Positions 17,123 to 26,154 of a DNA stretch of 64,000 nt are shown in pieces. The position numbers and the translations under genes were made by a program. The DNA comes from Rhizobium sp. R711 (GTDB lineage: Bacteria; Pseudomonadota; Alphaproteobacteria; Rhizobiales; Rhizobiaceae), in NCBI RefSeq assembly GCF_002211365.1, contig NZ_LOKZ01000038.1:1-64000 (forward strand), read 5' to 3'. The notes under the pieces were generated by a model that saw nothing but the letters and a program-made list of their open reading frames with translations, was not told where the DNA came from and ran no database searches. The first letter of the stretch is position 1. Each line of letters begins with the position of its first letter.

Positions 17123-18531
17123 CAGTCCTCCAATACCCAGGTATCTTTTGTGCCGCCGCCTTGGCTGGAATTGACCACAAGCGAGCCCTGTTTGAGAGCC
17201 ACGCGGGTCAATCCGCCAGGGATGATCTGCACCTTGTCGGAGACGAGAACATAGGGACGCAGGTCCACATGGCGTGGCGCAATTCCCTTGTTGACGAGGA
17301 TTGGCACGGTCGAGAGCGAAAGCGTCGGCTGTGCGATGTAGTTGGCGGGCTTTACCTTCAGCTTTTCGGCAAAATCGGCGCGCTCCTTCTTGGTGGCCGT
17401 CGGTCCGACCAGCATGCCATAGCCGCCGGAGCCGTGTACTTCCTTGATGACAAGCTCTTCGAGATGCTCGAGGACGTATTTGAGGCTCTGTGGTTCGGAA
17501 CAGCGCCAGGTCGGCACGTTTTCCAGGATCGGCTTGCGCCCAGTATAGAACTCGACGATCTCGGGCATGTAGGAATAGATCGCCTTATCGTCTGATATGC
17601 CGGTGCCTGGTGCATTGGCGATGGTGACGTTGCCGGAACGGTAGACGTCCATGATGCCAGGAATGCCGAGCGCCGAATCCGGCCGGAAGGTGAGGGGATC
17701 GAGGAAGTCGTCGTCGACGCGGCGATAGAGCACGTCGATCGCCTCATAGCCGCGGGTCGTGCGCATTTTCACCTTGCCGTCGATGACGCGCAGATCCGAG
17801 CCTTCGACCAACTCGACGCCCATGGTGTCTGCGAGGAAGGAATGCTCGTAATAGGCGGAATTGTAGATGCCAGGCGTGAGCACGGCGACGCGCGGCTTGC
17901 CCTTGCAGCCCGGAGGCGCCAGCGACGCCAGGCTCTGGCGCAGCAGGTAGGGATAGTCCTCGACCGGTCGGACCTTGTTGGCGTGGAACAGTTCCGGAAA
18001 CATCTGCATCATCGTCTCGCGGTTTTCCAGCATGTAGCTGACACCGGATGGTGTGCGGGCGTTGTCCTCAAGCACGTAGAACTCGTCCTCGCCGGTGCGC
18101 ACGATGTCGGTGCCGACGATGTGCGTGTAGACGCCGCCCGGCGGACGGAAGCCGATCATCTCCGGTAGGAAGGCATCGTTCCTCTCGATCAGTTCGCGTG
18201 GGATGCGACCGGCGCGGATGATTTCCTGCTTGTGGTAAATGTCATCAAGAAAAGCGTTGAGCGCGATCACCCGTTGCTCGATGCCCTGGGCGAGCTTGCG
18301 CCATTCGCGACCTGAGATGATGCGGGGGATGATATCGAAGGGGATGAGCTTTTCGGAGGAGTCTGCGTGTCCGTAGACCGCGAAGGTGATGCCCGTCTTG
18401 CGGAAGATGTTTTCCGCGTCCCGGGATTTGGCAATCAGATGCGTTCGATCTTGGTTATTGTACCACTCAAAATATTTCTCATATGGCTGACGAGGATTTT
18501 CGTCCCCGGTGATCATTTCATCAAATGCCAA
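17122..18531 (-). CDS. Circularly permuted ATP-grasp type 2 protein
   Basis: The product of about 469 residues belongs to COG2308, an ATP-grasp amidoligase-like family with permuted subdomains. It is expected to join a carboxylate to an amine on a peptide or protein. Characteristic stretches are DDIYHKQEIIRAGRIP, FYVLEDNARTPSGVSYMLENRE, NAPGTGISDDKAIYSYMPEIV and EVHGSGGYGMLVGPTATKKE. The best start is a TTG at 18531, with AGGGGAG 7 bp upstream. It gives the normal family N-terminus AFDEMITGDENPRQPY; longer frames upstream do not resemble the family. It is first in a three-gene operon. Confidence 0.85.
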   Translation of the reverse strand: MAFDEMITGDENPRQPYEKYFEWYNNQDRTHLIAKSRDAENIFRKTGITFAVYGHADSSEKLIPFDIIPRIISGREWRKLAQGIEQRVIALNAFLDDIYHKQEIIRAGRIPRELIERNDAFLPEMIGFRPPGGVYTHIVGTDIVRTGEDEFYVLEDNARTPSGVSYMLENRETMMQMFPELFHANKVRPVEDYPYLLRQSLASLAPPGCKGKPRVAVLTPGIYNSAYYEHSFLADTMGVELVEGSDLRVIDGKVKMRTTRGYEAIDVLYRRVDDDFLDPLTFRPDSALGIPGIMDVYRSGNVTIANAPGTGISDDKAIYSYMPEIVEFYTGRKPILENVPTWRCSEPQSLKYVLEHLEELVIKEVHGSGGYGMLVGPTATKKERADFAEKLKVKPANYIAQPTLSLSTVPILVNKGIAPRHVDLRPYVLVSDKVQIIPGGLTRVALKQGSLVVNSSQGGGTKDTWVLED

Positions 18532-18887
18532 AGGTGTGGCTCCCCTTTTTTGTTCATTTGAATACAACGCAATAAGCAATGCAAGAACCATGCACAGTTC
18601 GGGGGTGAGATTTGTAAAATCCTCCCAAGTGGCCAAAAGAGCCAAAAAACTGGGCATTTATCAAAATCTGACATGGCTGCGGTGGCCGTCAATCCCTGGT
18701 GGTCGCTCAAAATATAGGCGCCTGATTATTTTCAGATCGGCATTCGATTCATTTTCGGGCCGAGCCGTATCTCTGTCGATCGCGTCACCCATCAACGAAA
18801 CTGCAGGTAAGCATCAATGCTTCGCCTTTGACGGCGGGGCCACCGGTCGGCTATCAGCGCGGCAATCCGTTGCCCTAGGACCAATTC
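18532..18887. other. Intergenic region between the ATP-grasp operon and the EamA gene
   Basis: This 356-bp divergent gap must hold promoters for both directions. I see the ribosome binding site of the ATP-grasp gene at its left edge. AT-rich patches near 18655-18740 could carry promoters, but no box is convincing. No gene or strong hairpin is seen. Confidence 0.4.
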
Positions 18888-19799
18888 ATGTCGCTTGACC
18901 GTATTGCACCCGTCATCTTCGTTTTCCTCTGGTCGACCGGCTGGGTCGTGGCGAAATACGCCGCGATACATTCAGAGCCCTTCACGTTCCTCGCGGTGCG
19001 TTATGCGCTTTCGGCGCTGGCGTTTCTCAGCCTTTGTCTTGCCATGCGCGCGGCGTGGCCGGGCCGTGCTGTTGCTTTCAAGGCAGTCTATTCCGGTATG
19101 TTCCTGCACGGCTTCTATCTTGGCGGCTTGTGGTGGGCGATCGCGAATGGCGTGCCGGCGGGAATCTCGGGCATCATCGCTGCCCTGCAGCCGCTTTTGA
19201 CGGCGATGGCTGCGCCGCTCCTCGTCGGCGAGCGTTTGCAGGGCGTCCAGAGGCTGGGCCTGTTGCTTGGCTTCCTCGGCATCGCCATCGCGATATCGCC
19301 GAAGCTCTTCGATCCGGCGACGGCCGATCTGGCGCATGCGGCCGTACCGCTGGCGATCAACCTTATCGCCATGTGTTCCGTCACTTACGGAACGCTCTAT
19401 CAGAAGAAGCATCTGCAGACCGGCAACCTTCTTCCCATTGCCACGTTGCAATATGTCGGCGCCTTAATCGTTACCGTGCCGCTGATGCTTTCCTTCGAGC
19501 GTATGCACTTCGACGGATCGGCACAGGCCGTTGCGGCGCTGATCTGGTCCGTATTCGGACTGTCGATGGGCGGTGTCGGATTGCTGCTCTATCTCATCCG
19601 CCGAGGCCAGGTTTCGCGGGCGGCTTCGCTCATTTATCTGATGCCGCCGACAGTAGCGCTCGAGGCTTTTATCGCCTTCGGCGAGCCGCTGACACTGCCG
19701 CTGATCCTCGGCACCATCGTCGTGGTGACCGGGGTCTATCTGACCAACAGACCGGTGAAAGTTCCTCCACAGGACGCAAAGGAGCTTCAACGGGCCTAG
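18888..19799 (+). CDS. EamA-family (DMT) transporter
   Basis: A 303-residue inner-membrane protein of the drug/metabolite transporter superfamily with two EamA repeats and about ten hydrophobic helices. The first repeat starts IAPVIFVFLWSTGWVVAKYA, a typical DMT opening. The second ends EAFIAFGEPLTLPLILGTIVVVTGVYLTNR, which is also typical. Members export amino acids, purines or other small molecules; the substrate here cannot be told. Its stop overlaps the convergent VOC gene by 4 bp. Confidence 0.85.
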   Translation: MSLDRIAPVIFVFLWSTGWVVAKYAAIHSEPFTFLAVRYALSALAFLSLCLAMRAAWPGRAVAFKAVYSGMFLHGFYLGGLWWAIANGVPAGISGIIAALQPLLTAMAAPLLVGERLQGVQRLGLLLGFLGIAIAISPKLFDPATADLAHAAVPLAINLIAMCSVTYGTLYQKKHLQTGNLLPIATLQYVGALIVTVPLMLSFERMHFDGSAQAVAALIWSVFGLSMGGVGLLLYLIRRGQVSRAASLIYLMPPTVALEAFIAFGEPLTLPLILGTIVVVTGVYLTNRPVKVPPQDAKELQRA

Positions 19800-20437
19800 G
19801 GAGCCGTCCCTGAAAAGGCGATCAGGTTTCCGTCGGGGTCCTGCATGATAAAAGTGCGCGCGCCCCATGGCTCGGTGCGTAAGGGCTGATGGAACGAGGC
19901 GTCGGCAGCCTGATACTCCAGAAACAACTGTTTCGGATCATCGACCGTTAGCGTTGCGGAGAGGGCGTCGACCTCTCCGGCTCTGAAGCCAGCGTCGAAA
20001 ACCGGCACCCCGACTTTTCGCAGGTTCAAGCGTGCGCTGCCGCGAAAGACCTGGGCATAAAAGGGCGGTTCGCCGTAGAGGAACGCAATTTCAAAGCCGA
20101 GTTTCCGAACATAGAATTGGCATGAGGCATTGATGTCGGAGACGAAGAGCTGCGGCTCTGCGGAGAGGATCAGCGGGCGCCTGCTGTCCAACACTGTCGA
20201 TTTCGTCATGGTTTCGATCCCTTCGACTAGCGCCGGCCGATTCGCGAAGCCGTGCTTTCTGGCAACAAGCTCCTGCGCGTCGCTGAGCCTGAAGTCTGCA
20301 TCTAGGATCTCTCGGTCGCTTTGATCTCGATATCTGGGCAGAATCCATCTGATCTGTGCGGCAACGGGATAATACCGTTCGCGATGCCATCGCAGGTATG
20401 TCTTGGCTTGCTTTCTGAGATTTTCGATATTTGGCAT
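19796..20437 (-). CDS. VOC-fold protein (glyoxalase/bleomycin-resistance type)
   Basis: This 213-residue protein has two parts. Residues 1-78 form a helical domain (NLRKQAKTYLRWHRERYYPV, then LSDAQELVARKHGFAN) found at the front of several rhizobial proteins. Residues 85-213 form a VOC beta-alpha-beta-beta-beta module with paired motifs (LFVSDINASCQFYVRKLGFE and FIMQDPDGNLIAFSG). The metal-binding His/Glu pattern is incomplete, so the enzymatic role is uncertain; binding of a small toxic compound is possible. The gene is convergent with the EamA gene. Confidence 0.75.
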   Translation of the reverse strand: MPNIENLRKQAKTYLRWHRERYYPVAAQIRWILPRYRDQSDREILDADFRLSDAQELVARKHGFANRPALVEGIETMTKSTVLDSRRPLILSAEPQLFVSDINASCQFYVRKLGFEIAFLYGEPPFYAQVFRGSARLNLRKVGVPVFDAGFRAGEVDALSATLTVDDPKQLFLEYQAADASFHQPLRTEPWGARTFIMQDPDGNLIAFSGTAP

Positions 20438-20609
20438 GGGCGCGGACTACGTTTGACTTTGTCGTACGTACGTGGGCGGGCAATGCCCCTCCGGCTTGAA
20501 GCCGACGCGCCCTACAGCAGCGCCATCATGCTAACGCGACTGGCGGGTCGGTACAAGGCAGGATTGAAATGATGAGCAATCAATCTGGTGCCGCAAGATG
20601 CGCATTGTA

Positions 20610-20633
20610 AAGGGCGGGATCTCTCCCGCCCTT
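20610..20633. terminator. Terminator downstream of the DEAD-box helicase
   Basis: A perfect 10-bp stem AAGGGCGGGA with its complement has a TCTC loop. It lies 10 bp past the helicase stop. The stronger T run (GCTTTTT) is on the plus strand, so it may work better for plus-strand transcription, but it can serve both directions. Confidence 0.75.
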
Positions 20634-20642
20634 GCTTTTTGA

Positions 20643-22310
20643 TCAGGCGCGTTCGCGACGCTGGCCATTCCCACCACGCGAGGGACCGCCGCGACGGTTA
20701 CCGCCATTGCCTTCCCGACGTTCGCCGCCGCCGTGGGCCTGTGCGCCGCGATCTTCGCCGTGCTTGCGGGCGGGACGGCCGTGCGCGTTGCGGGCGCCGC
20801 CGCCGGGATGATGGCGGTTCTCGCCGTTGGCATGGTTGCCATGCTGCGGGCGCTGCGGCTTGCGGGCCGGACGGAAGTCAGACGTCGCGGCCAGATCATT
20901 GTCGGGGCCGGATACCATCGGCGTCGGCTCGCCGCGACGTTGGCCGCGGAAGTCCTCGTTGCGCTGGGTCTGGCGCTCCGGACGCGGACGACGCTCGCGG
21001 CGCTCCTCGTTGTTGGCGCGGACTTCGTCACCGGCCTCAGGGCGCGGACGACGCTCCGGGCGACCGCCTGCACGATGACCTTCGCCACGACGCTCACCGC
21101 CACGGTTCTCGCCACCACGACCCTGGCCGCGGTTGCCGCCATTGCCGTTGCCGCGCTTTGGCGCCGCGTTCATGTTGGCTGGGGCCTCGCCGCTGGCAAC
21201 GGCGATCGAGATGTTCATCAGGCGCTCGATGTCCCGCAGCAGACGGGTCTCATCGGGAGCGCAGAAGGCGATCGCGATGCCGTCGCGACCGGCGCGAGCG
21301 GTGCGGCCGATGCGGTGGACGTAGGCATCCGGCACTTCCGGCAGGTCGTAGTTGTAAACGTGGCTGACGGCCGGGATGTCGATGCCGCGGGCTGCGACAT
21401 CGGTCGCGATCAGCGTCTTGATGTCGCCGTCACGGAAGGCCTTGAGGGCGCGCTCGCGCTGGCCCTGACTCTTGTTGCCGTGGATCGAGGCGACGGAATA
21501 GCCGAGGTGGTCGAGATGCTTCATCAGCTTCTCCGCACCGTGCTTGGTGCGCAGGAAGACGATGGCGCGGCCATCCGGGTTCTCGGTGAGCGACTTCTTC
21601 AGGAGGTCGGTCTTGTCATTCTTGCCGTTGACGAAATGGACATACTGCTCGACCTTGTCGGCAGCCTTGCCCGGAGGCGTCACTTCGACGGTGACTGGAT
21701 TCGTCAGATATTCGCCAGCGAGATCGGCGATCGCCTTCGGCATGGTGGCCGAAAACAGCATCGTCTGGCGCTTCTTCGGCACCATTTTGGCGATCTTGCG
21801 CAGGTCGTGCACAAAGCCGAGGTCGAGCATCTGGTCGGCTTCGTCGAGAACGAGGTAGCGCACGGCCGTTAGGCCGATGGCGCGGCGTGCGACGAGGTCT
21901 AGGAGGCGACCGGGCGTGGCGACGAGGATGTCGGTGCCCTTTTCAAGCTGCAGCTGCTGCTTGTTGATCGACACACCGCCGACGACGACGTTGATGCGCA
22001 GGTGTGACTTGCGCAGGAAGTTCTTCAGGTTCTGGGCGATCTGGTTCACCAGTTCGCGGGTCGGGGCCAGGATCAGCGTCCGGGTGGTACGGTTGTCCGG
22101 GCGGCGTTCCTCAGGGATGAGCTTTTCGATGAGCGGCAGGCCGAAGGCGGCCGTCTTGCCGGTTCCGGTCTGGGCGAGGCCGATGAGGTCTCGGCCTTCG
22201 AGAAGAAGCGGGATCGCCTTCTCCTGAATGGGGGTCGGCTTTTCGATGCCGAGCTGGAAAAGTGTGGCGACGATCGGCTTGGAGACACCAAGCGATTCAA
22301 AATTGGTCAA
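20643..22310 (-). CDS. DEAD-box ATP-dependent RNA helicase (RhlE-like)
   Basis: The 555-residue protein unwinds RNA, probably in ribosome assembly or RNA decay and under cold stress. The helicase core (about 1-375) shows motif Q (TPIQEKAIPLLLEG), motif I AQTGTGKT, Ia PTRELVNQ, DEAD in VLDEADQM, SAT in FSATMP and motif VI HRIGRTARAG. A long C-terminal tail of about 170 residues is rich in Arg, Gly and Asn (RGG-like repeats), typical of RNA-binding tails. The start is a TTG at 22310 with AAAAAGG 7 bp upstream. Overlapping it is a minimal ATG-ACT-TGA frame. Confidence 0.9.
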   Translation of the reverse strand: MTNFESLGVSKPIVATLFQLGIEKPTPIQEKAIPLLLEGRDLIGLAQTGTGKTAAFGLPLIEKLIPEERRPDNRTTRTLILAPTRELVNQIAQNLKNFLRKSHLRINVVVGGVSINKQQLQLEKGTDILVATPGRLLDLVARRAIGLTAVRYLVLDEADQMLDLGFVHDLRKIAKMVPKKRQTMLFSATMPKAIADLAGEYLTNPVTVEVTPPGKAADKVEQYVHFVNGKNDKTDLLKKSLTENPDGRAIVFLRTKHGAEKLMKHLDHLGYSVASIHGNKSQGQRERALKAFRDGDIKTLIATDVAARGIDIPAVSHVYNYDLPEVPDAYVHRIGRTARAGRDGIAIAFCAPDETRLLRDIERLMNISIAVASGEAPANMNAAPKRGNGNGGNRGQGRGGENRGGERRGEGHRAGGRPERRPRPEAGDEVRANNEERRERRPRPERQTQRNEDFRGQRRGEPTPMVSGPDNDLAATSDFRPARKPQRPQHGNHANGENRHHPGGGARNAHGRPARKHGEDRGAQAHGGGERREGNGGNRRGGPSRGGNGQRRERA

Positions 22311-22642
22311 GTCATAACCTTTTTAGGGCGCGCCAAAACAAATCCGCCGGATCGCAGAGTGCAGCCCGGTGTCATTCTGGCGTCAAGAACCCCGCGTGAA
22401 GTGGGAACTTGTCTTGTTGGAAAAAGCTTTCCAGCGCTTCTGCCGCGTCTTGGGTGCGGCCCGTATGAAATGCGCTTTTGCCCTTCTTCCTGCATCTTAT
22501 TTGCTGGCAGGGGCACGCTCACGCGGCGGCCGGAAGGTGAAAGCTGGCCTGCATTTGGTCTAGTTCGGGCCAAAAGTCAAGGGCAGCCGGCTCAAGGAGC
22601 GGCTGCGCGAAAGCCCTGTGAGGCCTCAGACCAGCTCGGTCC
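22311..22642. other. Leader region of the DEAD-box helicase gene
   Basis: These 332 bp separate the helicase start from the stop of the upstream Tyr-rich protein gene on the same strand. It should hold the helicase promoter and possibly a regulated 5' leader. I see no strong palindrome or clear promoter boxes and no credible gene. Confidence 0.35.
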
Positions 22643-23053
22643 TTAGTAGCATACCCTTGTGCGGTAAGCCTCGCCCCATCCATTGCGCTGCCATTGAACA
22701 TAACAACGGGGTGCGTAGTAGTCGCGGCGGTAGTACGGTCTGTAGTAGCTTCGATAGGCCGGATATGGGCGATAGTAAGACCCGTAATAGGGCCGGTAAT
22801 AGGGCCGGTAGTAGGAGCCATAGTAGGGCCGATACACCGATCCGTAGTAAGGCCGATAGTATGGCCGCGGATAGTAGCCGTAGTAGGGGTAGGGACGTAC
22901 AGCCTGCGACAGCAGGATGCCACCGACGGCGCCAGCCGCGACGCCGCCCCAGAAGTCACTGTTGGCATTCGCGGGCGTTGCCGGGAGGAAAGTGGTCCCA
23001 GTCAAGGTCAATGCCATTAAGCCCGCCGCCATGCTTTTACGAAGTACGGACAT
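22643..23053 (-). CDS. Secreted Tyr/Pro/Arg-rich repeat protein, unknown function
   Basis: This 136-residue protein begins with a signal peptide (MALTLTGTTFLPATPANA) followed by a Gly/Ala-rich hydrophobic stretch (FWGGVAAGAVGGILLSQA) that could span or insert in a membrane. Residues 55-115 are a run of YRPYYGSY-like units, and the end has two cysteines. Similar short proteins are common in rhizobial genomes and are predicted to be exported, but their function is not known to me. The repeats are visible at the DNA level as a near-periodic block at about 22740-22890. Confidence 0.75.
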   Translation of the reverse strand: MSVLRKSMAAGLMALTLTGTTFLPATPANANSDFWGGVAAGAVGGILLSQAVRPYPYYGYYPRPYYRPYYGSVYRPYYGSYYRPYYRPYYGSYYRPYPAYRSYYRPYYRRDYYAPRCYVQWQRNGWGEAYRTRVCY

Positions 23054-23310
23054 GGTCGTCTCCTTTCGTTGACGAAGCTTGTTCTTGAAGCCGTCAGGAG
23101 AAGCCGTTCGGGTCTACGGGGCCAGCTGAACGAGTTCATTTTAGAAACGACTGAAACTATACCACAGTTCCCGGATGTCTACGGCCTGTGATCATACCGC
23201 GCCGGCCAATGCGCAAATTGCCCATTGCCATCAAAATCATGGTTAAAGCCTTGTTAAAGCGGCGCGGCTATACTGTTCGACGAGCAGACTTTTCTGACTG
23301 AGGACTGATT

Positions 23311-26154
23311 TTGACATCGAACGGGGACCTTCTCGAACTGGCCTGCCGCCGGATCGCAGATCTGGATCGCCCTGCCTATGTCAAGAACAGCGAGCTCCGT
23401 TACGTCGCAGTCAACGAGGCCTATGCGTCCTTCTTTGGAAAGGAAATCTCTGACTTTATCGGCCGTCGGAGCCGCGAACTGATCGACACGCCGGAAGAGG
23501 AGACCCGCGAAGACAAGGAGCGGCGTGCACTCGTTTTCGCAAGCGAGGAAAGTGCCGTTTGCTTCGACAGCAGCGGCGCTGAGCACGAGCGGGTGCGCAT
23601 CGAAAGCTTCTCGCCCTCCGAAGACCGTGTCTACGTGCTCGGTATTTTCGAGAGGCGAGCACCGCGCCGGGATGGCGGTAGGCAGCCGGCGTCGAATTTG
23701 GCCCGCAGCCAGGCCCTGAGCGAGGATCTTCATAACATCCTTCGCGCTCTTCCCGTCGGCGTCATGATCCTCGACGACATGCGCAACGTTCTCTACGCCA
23801 ATGACGAGTTTTACGATGTCTGGGATCTGCCGTGCGACAACCGCTTCGACGGCTGGGCTTTCATCGATGTAATCCGCCACAATCATAAGCTCGGACGCTA
23901 TGGCGCCAAGGTGACGCCGGAGCAGGTTCTTGCTCGGCGGGAGGCACATTTCCAGGCGGCGGAGAGGGAACAGCGGCCGGTGGAACTCGGTTGGGTCGGT
24001 GGCAAGCGGGTACTGTTCGATGGCAGAAGTCTCTCCAATGGCCGGGTTCTGCTTTCCTATGCGGATGTGACCGCAGTTCGCGAGCGCGAAAAGGAAGTTC
24101 ACGAAACGCGGGCGGCGCTCGAGCATATGGGCGATCTGATGCATGATGCGACGCGCGCCATGTCCCAGGGTCTTCTGATCGTGCAGGACGGGATCATCCT
24201 GCTCGCGAGCGATCCGCTCAGCGATATCCTGGCAATTCCGCCAGAGTACCTGGCTGTCGGTCGGGGATGGATCGACCTCTTCCGGTTCTGCGCCGAGCGG
24301 GGGGATTTTCACGGCCAGGAGGACGAAATCCTCACGAGTTGGCGAGACAACATTGCGGCCAAGAAGCCGATCTCGACTCCATTTCATGTCGCCGGCGAAC
24401 GTTGGGTCAACCTGGACGCTACCATCAGCGAGCGGCAGCATTGGATTGCGTTGTTTACCGATGTCACCGAAGCGAAGGAGCGAGAGGCCGAGCTAGAGCG
24501 GCTCCTGTCGCGGGCGGAGGCGGCCGATCGCGTTAAATCCGAGTTCCTGGCGAACATGAGCCATGAGATCCGGACACCAATGAATGGTGTCCTCGGCATG
24601 GCTGAGTTGTTGGCGAAGACCGATCTCGATACGCGCCAGAAGACGTTCATCGATATCATCGTCAAGTCAGGCAATGCGCTGGTGACGATCATCAATGATA
24701 TTCTCGATTTCTCGAAGATCGATGCCGGTCAGATGACGCTCCGGCGCACGACGTTCGATTTAGTCGACGCGATCGAGGATGTTGCGACCCTCCTGTCTTC
24801 GCCTGCGGCCGAAAAGAACATCGAACTGCTCGTGCGCACGGCGCCCGATTTGCCGTCGGCTGTGATCGGCGACGCGGGGCGCTTCCGGCAGATCATCACC
24901 AATCTCGTCGGCAATGCCGTAAAGTTCACTGAACGCGGTCACGTCCTAGTGGACATCGGTTTCGCGCCGGGCGCGCAAGACGAGATCATGGCGAGCATCC
25001 GGGTCGAGGATACCGGCATCGGCATTCCGGATGACAAGCTGGAGTCCATTTTCGACAAGTTCTCGCAGATAGACGCGTCCTCTACACGTCGTCACGAAGG
25101 AACAGGCCTCGGCCTTGCCATCACGGCAGGGCTGGTCGACCTGTTTGGTGGCTACCTCGAGGTGGACAGTCAGCCGGGTGAGGGCTCGGTCTTTACCGTG
25201 AACCTGCCTTTCGTCGTGGCTGCGGCGCGGCTGGCGCCTAAGCCGTTGCCGGTCAACGTGAGGGGTGCCCATGTTCTCGTCGTCGACGACAATGCGGTCA
25301 ACCGACAGATTCTGACCGAGCAATTGGCTCTTTGGGGCTTCGATGGCGCCGCCGCCGAAGACGGGCCCGCGGCCTTTGCAATAATCGAGGCTGCGCACGA
25401 GTTTGGTCTAGGGATCGATGCAATCGTGCTGGACTATCAGATACCGGGCATGAATGGCGCCGAGATTGCGCGGAAATTGCGTACCGACAGCCGCTTCGAG
25501 CGTCTGCCGATTATCTTTTTGACATCAATGGACATTGCCGGGACCGAAAAAGAGTTCGCGGCGCTCAACGGCCAAGCCTATCTGATGAAGCCGGCGCGGG
25601 CCAACGTGCTGAGGAACACCATCGCAGACGTCGTGCGTGCAAGCCGGACAAAGCAGGTCGCCGCTGCTGCTATCATGCAGTCTAGCGCGGAAGCGATGCC
25701 ATCGCCGCTGTCCAAAGCCCAGCCTTCCGAGACGGCGCCGACGGAGTTCATCGACGTGCTGGTCGCGGAAGACAACGAAGTCAACCAGATCGTCTTCACC
25801 CAGATCTTGCGGGAAAGCGGTCGTAGCTTTCTCGTTGTCGGCAACGGCCAAGAGGCGGTGGAAGCGTGGCACCGCCACACCCCGCGCATCATCATGATGG
25901 ATGTCTCGATGCCCGTGATGAACGGCCATGACGCGACGCGCGCGATACGCGATCAGGAGCGCGGGCAAGGCCATCGTGTGCCAATCGTTGGGGTGACCGC
26001 GCATGCGCTGGAGGCCGATCGCGACCTTTGCCTGGAGGCAGGCATGGATGATTACATGTCAAAGCCGATCAGCCCGGAGTTGCTCGAAGAGAAGCTGGAG
26101 CTGTGGTTGGGCAGGAACGGGCGACAGACGGGTCAGTCGGCGAGCCATCGCTAG
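23311..26154 (+). CDS. Hybrid sensor histidine kinase with three PAS domains and two receiver domains
   Basis: The 947-residue cytoplasmic kinase carries no membrane segment. Three PAS-like modules occupy about residues 5-120, 135-260 and 275-395. HisKA follows with phospho-acceptor H418 in NMSHEIRTPMNG. The HATPase domain has N box QIITNLVGNAVKF, G1 EDTGIGIP and G2 EGTGLGLAI. Receiver 1 (about 650-770) has D708 in LDYQIPGMNG. Receiver 2 (about 810-935) has D864 in MMDVSMPVMNG and ends MSKPI. There is no Hpt domain, so an external one is needed for a full phosphorelay. It starts with TTG after GAGG. No dedicated response-regulator gene is adjacent. Confidence 0.9.
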   Translation: MTSNGDLLELACRRIADLDRPAYVKNSELRYVAVNEAYASFFGKEISDFIGRRSRELIDTPEEETREDKERRALVFASEESAVCFDSSGAEHERVRIESFSPSEDRVYVLGIFERRAPRRDGGRQPASNLARSQALSEDLHNILRALPVGVMILDDMRNVLYANDEFYDVWDLPCDNRFDGWAFIDVIRHNHKLGRYGAKVTPEQVLARREAHFQAAEREQRPVELGWVGGKRVLFDGRSLSNGRVLLSYADVTAVREREKEVHETRAALEHMGDLMHDATRAMSQGLLIVQDGIILLASDPLSDILAIPPEYLAVGRGWIDLFRFCAERGDFHGQEDEILTSWRDNIAAKKPISTPFHVAGERWVNLDATISERQHWIALFTDVTEAKEREAELERLLSRAEAADRVKSEFLANMSHEIRTPMNGVLGMAELLAKTDLDTRQKTFIDIIVKSGNALVTIINDILDFSKIDAGQMTLRRTTFDLVDAIEDVATLLSSPAAEKNIELLVRTAPDLPSAVIGDAGRFRQIITNLVGNAVKFTERGHVLVDIGFAPGAQDEIMASIRVEDTGIGIPDDKLESIFDKFSQIDASSTRRHEGTGLGLAITAGLVDLFGGYLEVDSQPGEGSVFTVNLPFVVAAARLAPKPLPVNVRGAHVLVVDDNAVNRQILTEQLALWGFDGAAAEDGPAAFAIIEAAHEFGLGIDAIVLDYQIPGMNGAEIARKLRTDSRFERLPIIFLTSMDIAGTEKEFAALNGQAYLMKPARANVLRNTIADVVRASRTKQVAAAAIMQSSAEAMPSPLSKAQPSETAPTEFIDVLVAEDNEVNQIVFTQILRESGRSFLVVGNGQEAVEAWHRHTPRIIMMDVSMPVMNGHDATRAIRDQERGQGHRVPIVGVTAHALEADRDLCLEAGMDDYMSKPISPELLEEKLELWLGRNGRQTGQSASHR

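Noticed and set aside
22740-22890. Repetitive DNA that might be a CRISPR array or microsatellite
   Set aside because: The repeats have no constant unit and unique spacer alternation. They are explained by codons for YRPYYGS-type residues in a protein with a signal peptide.
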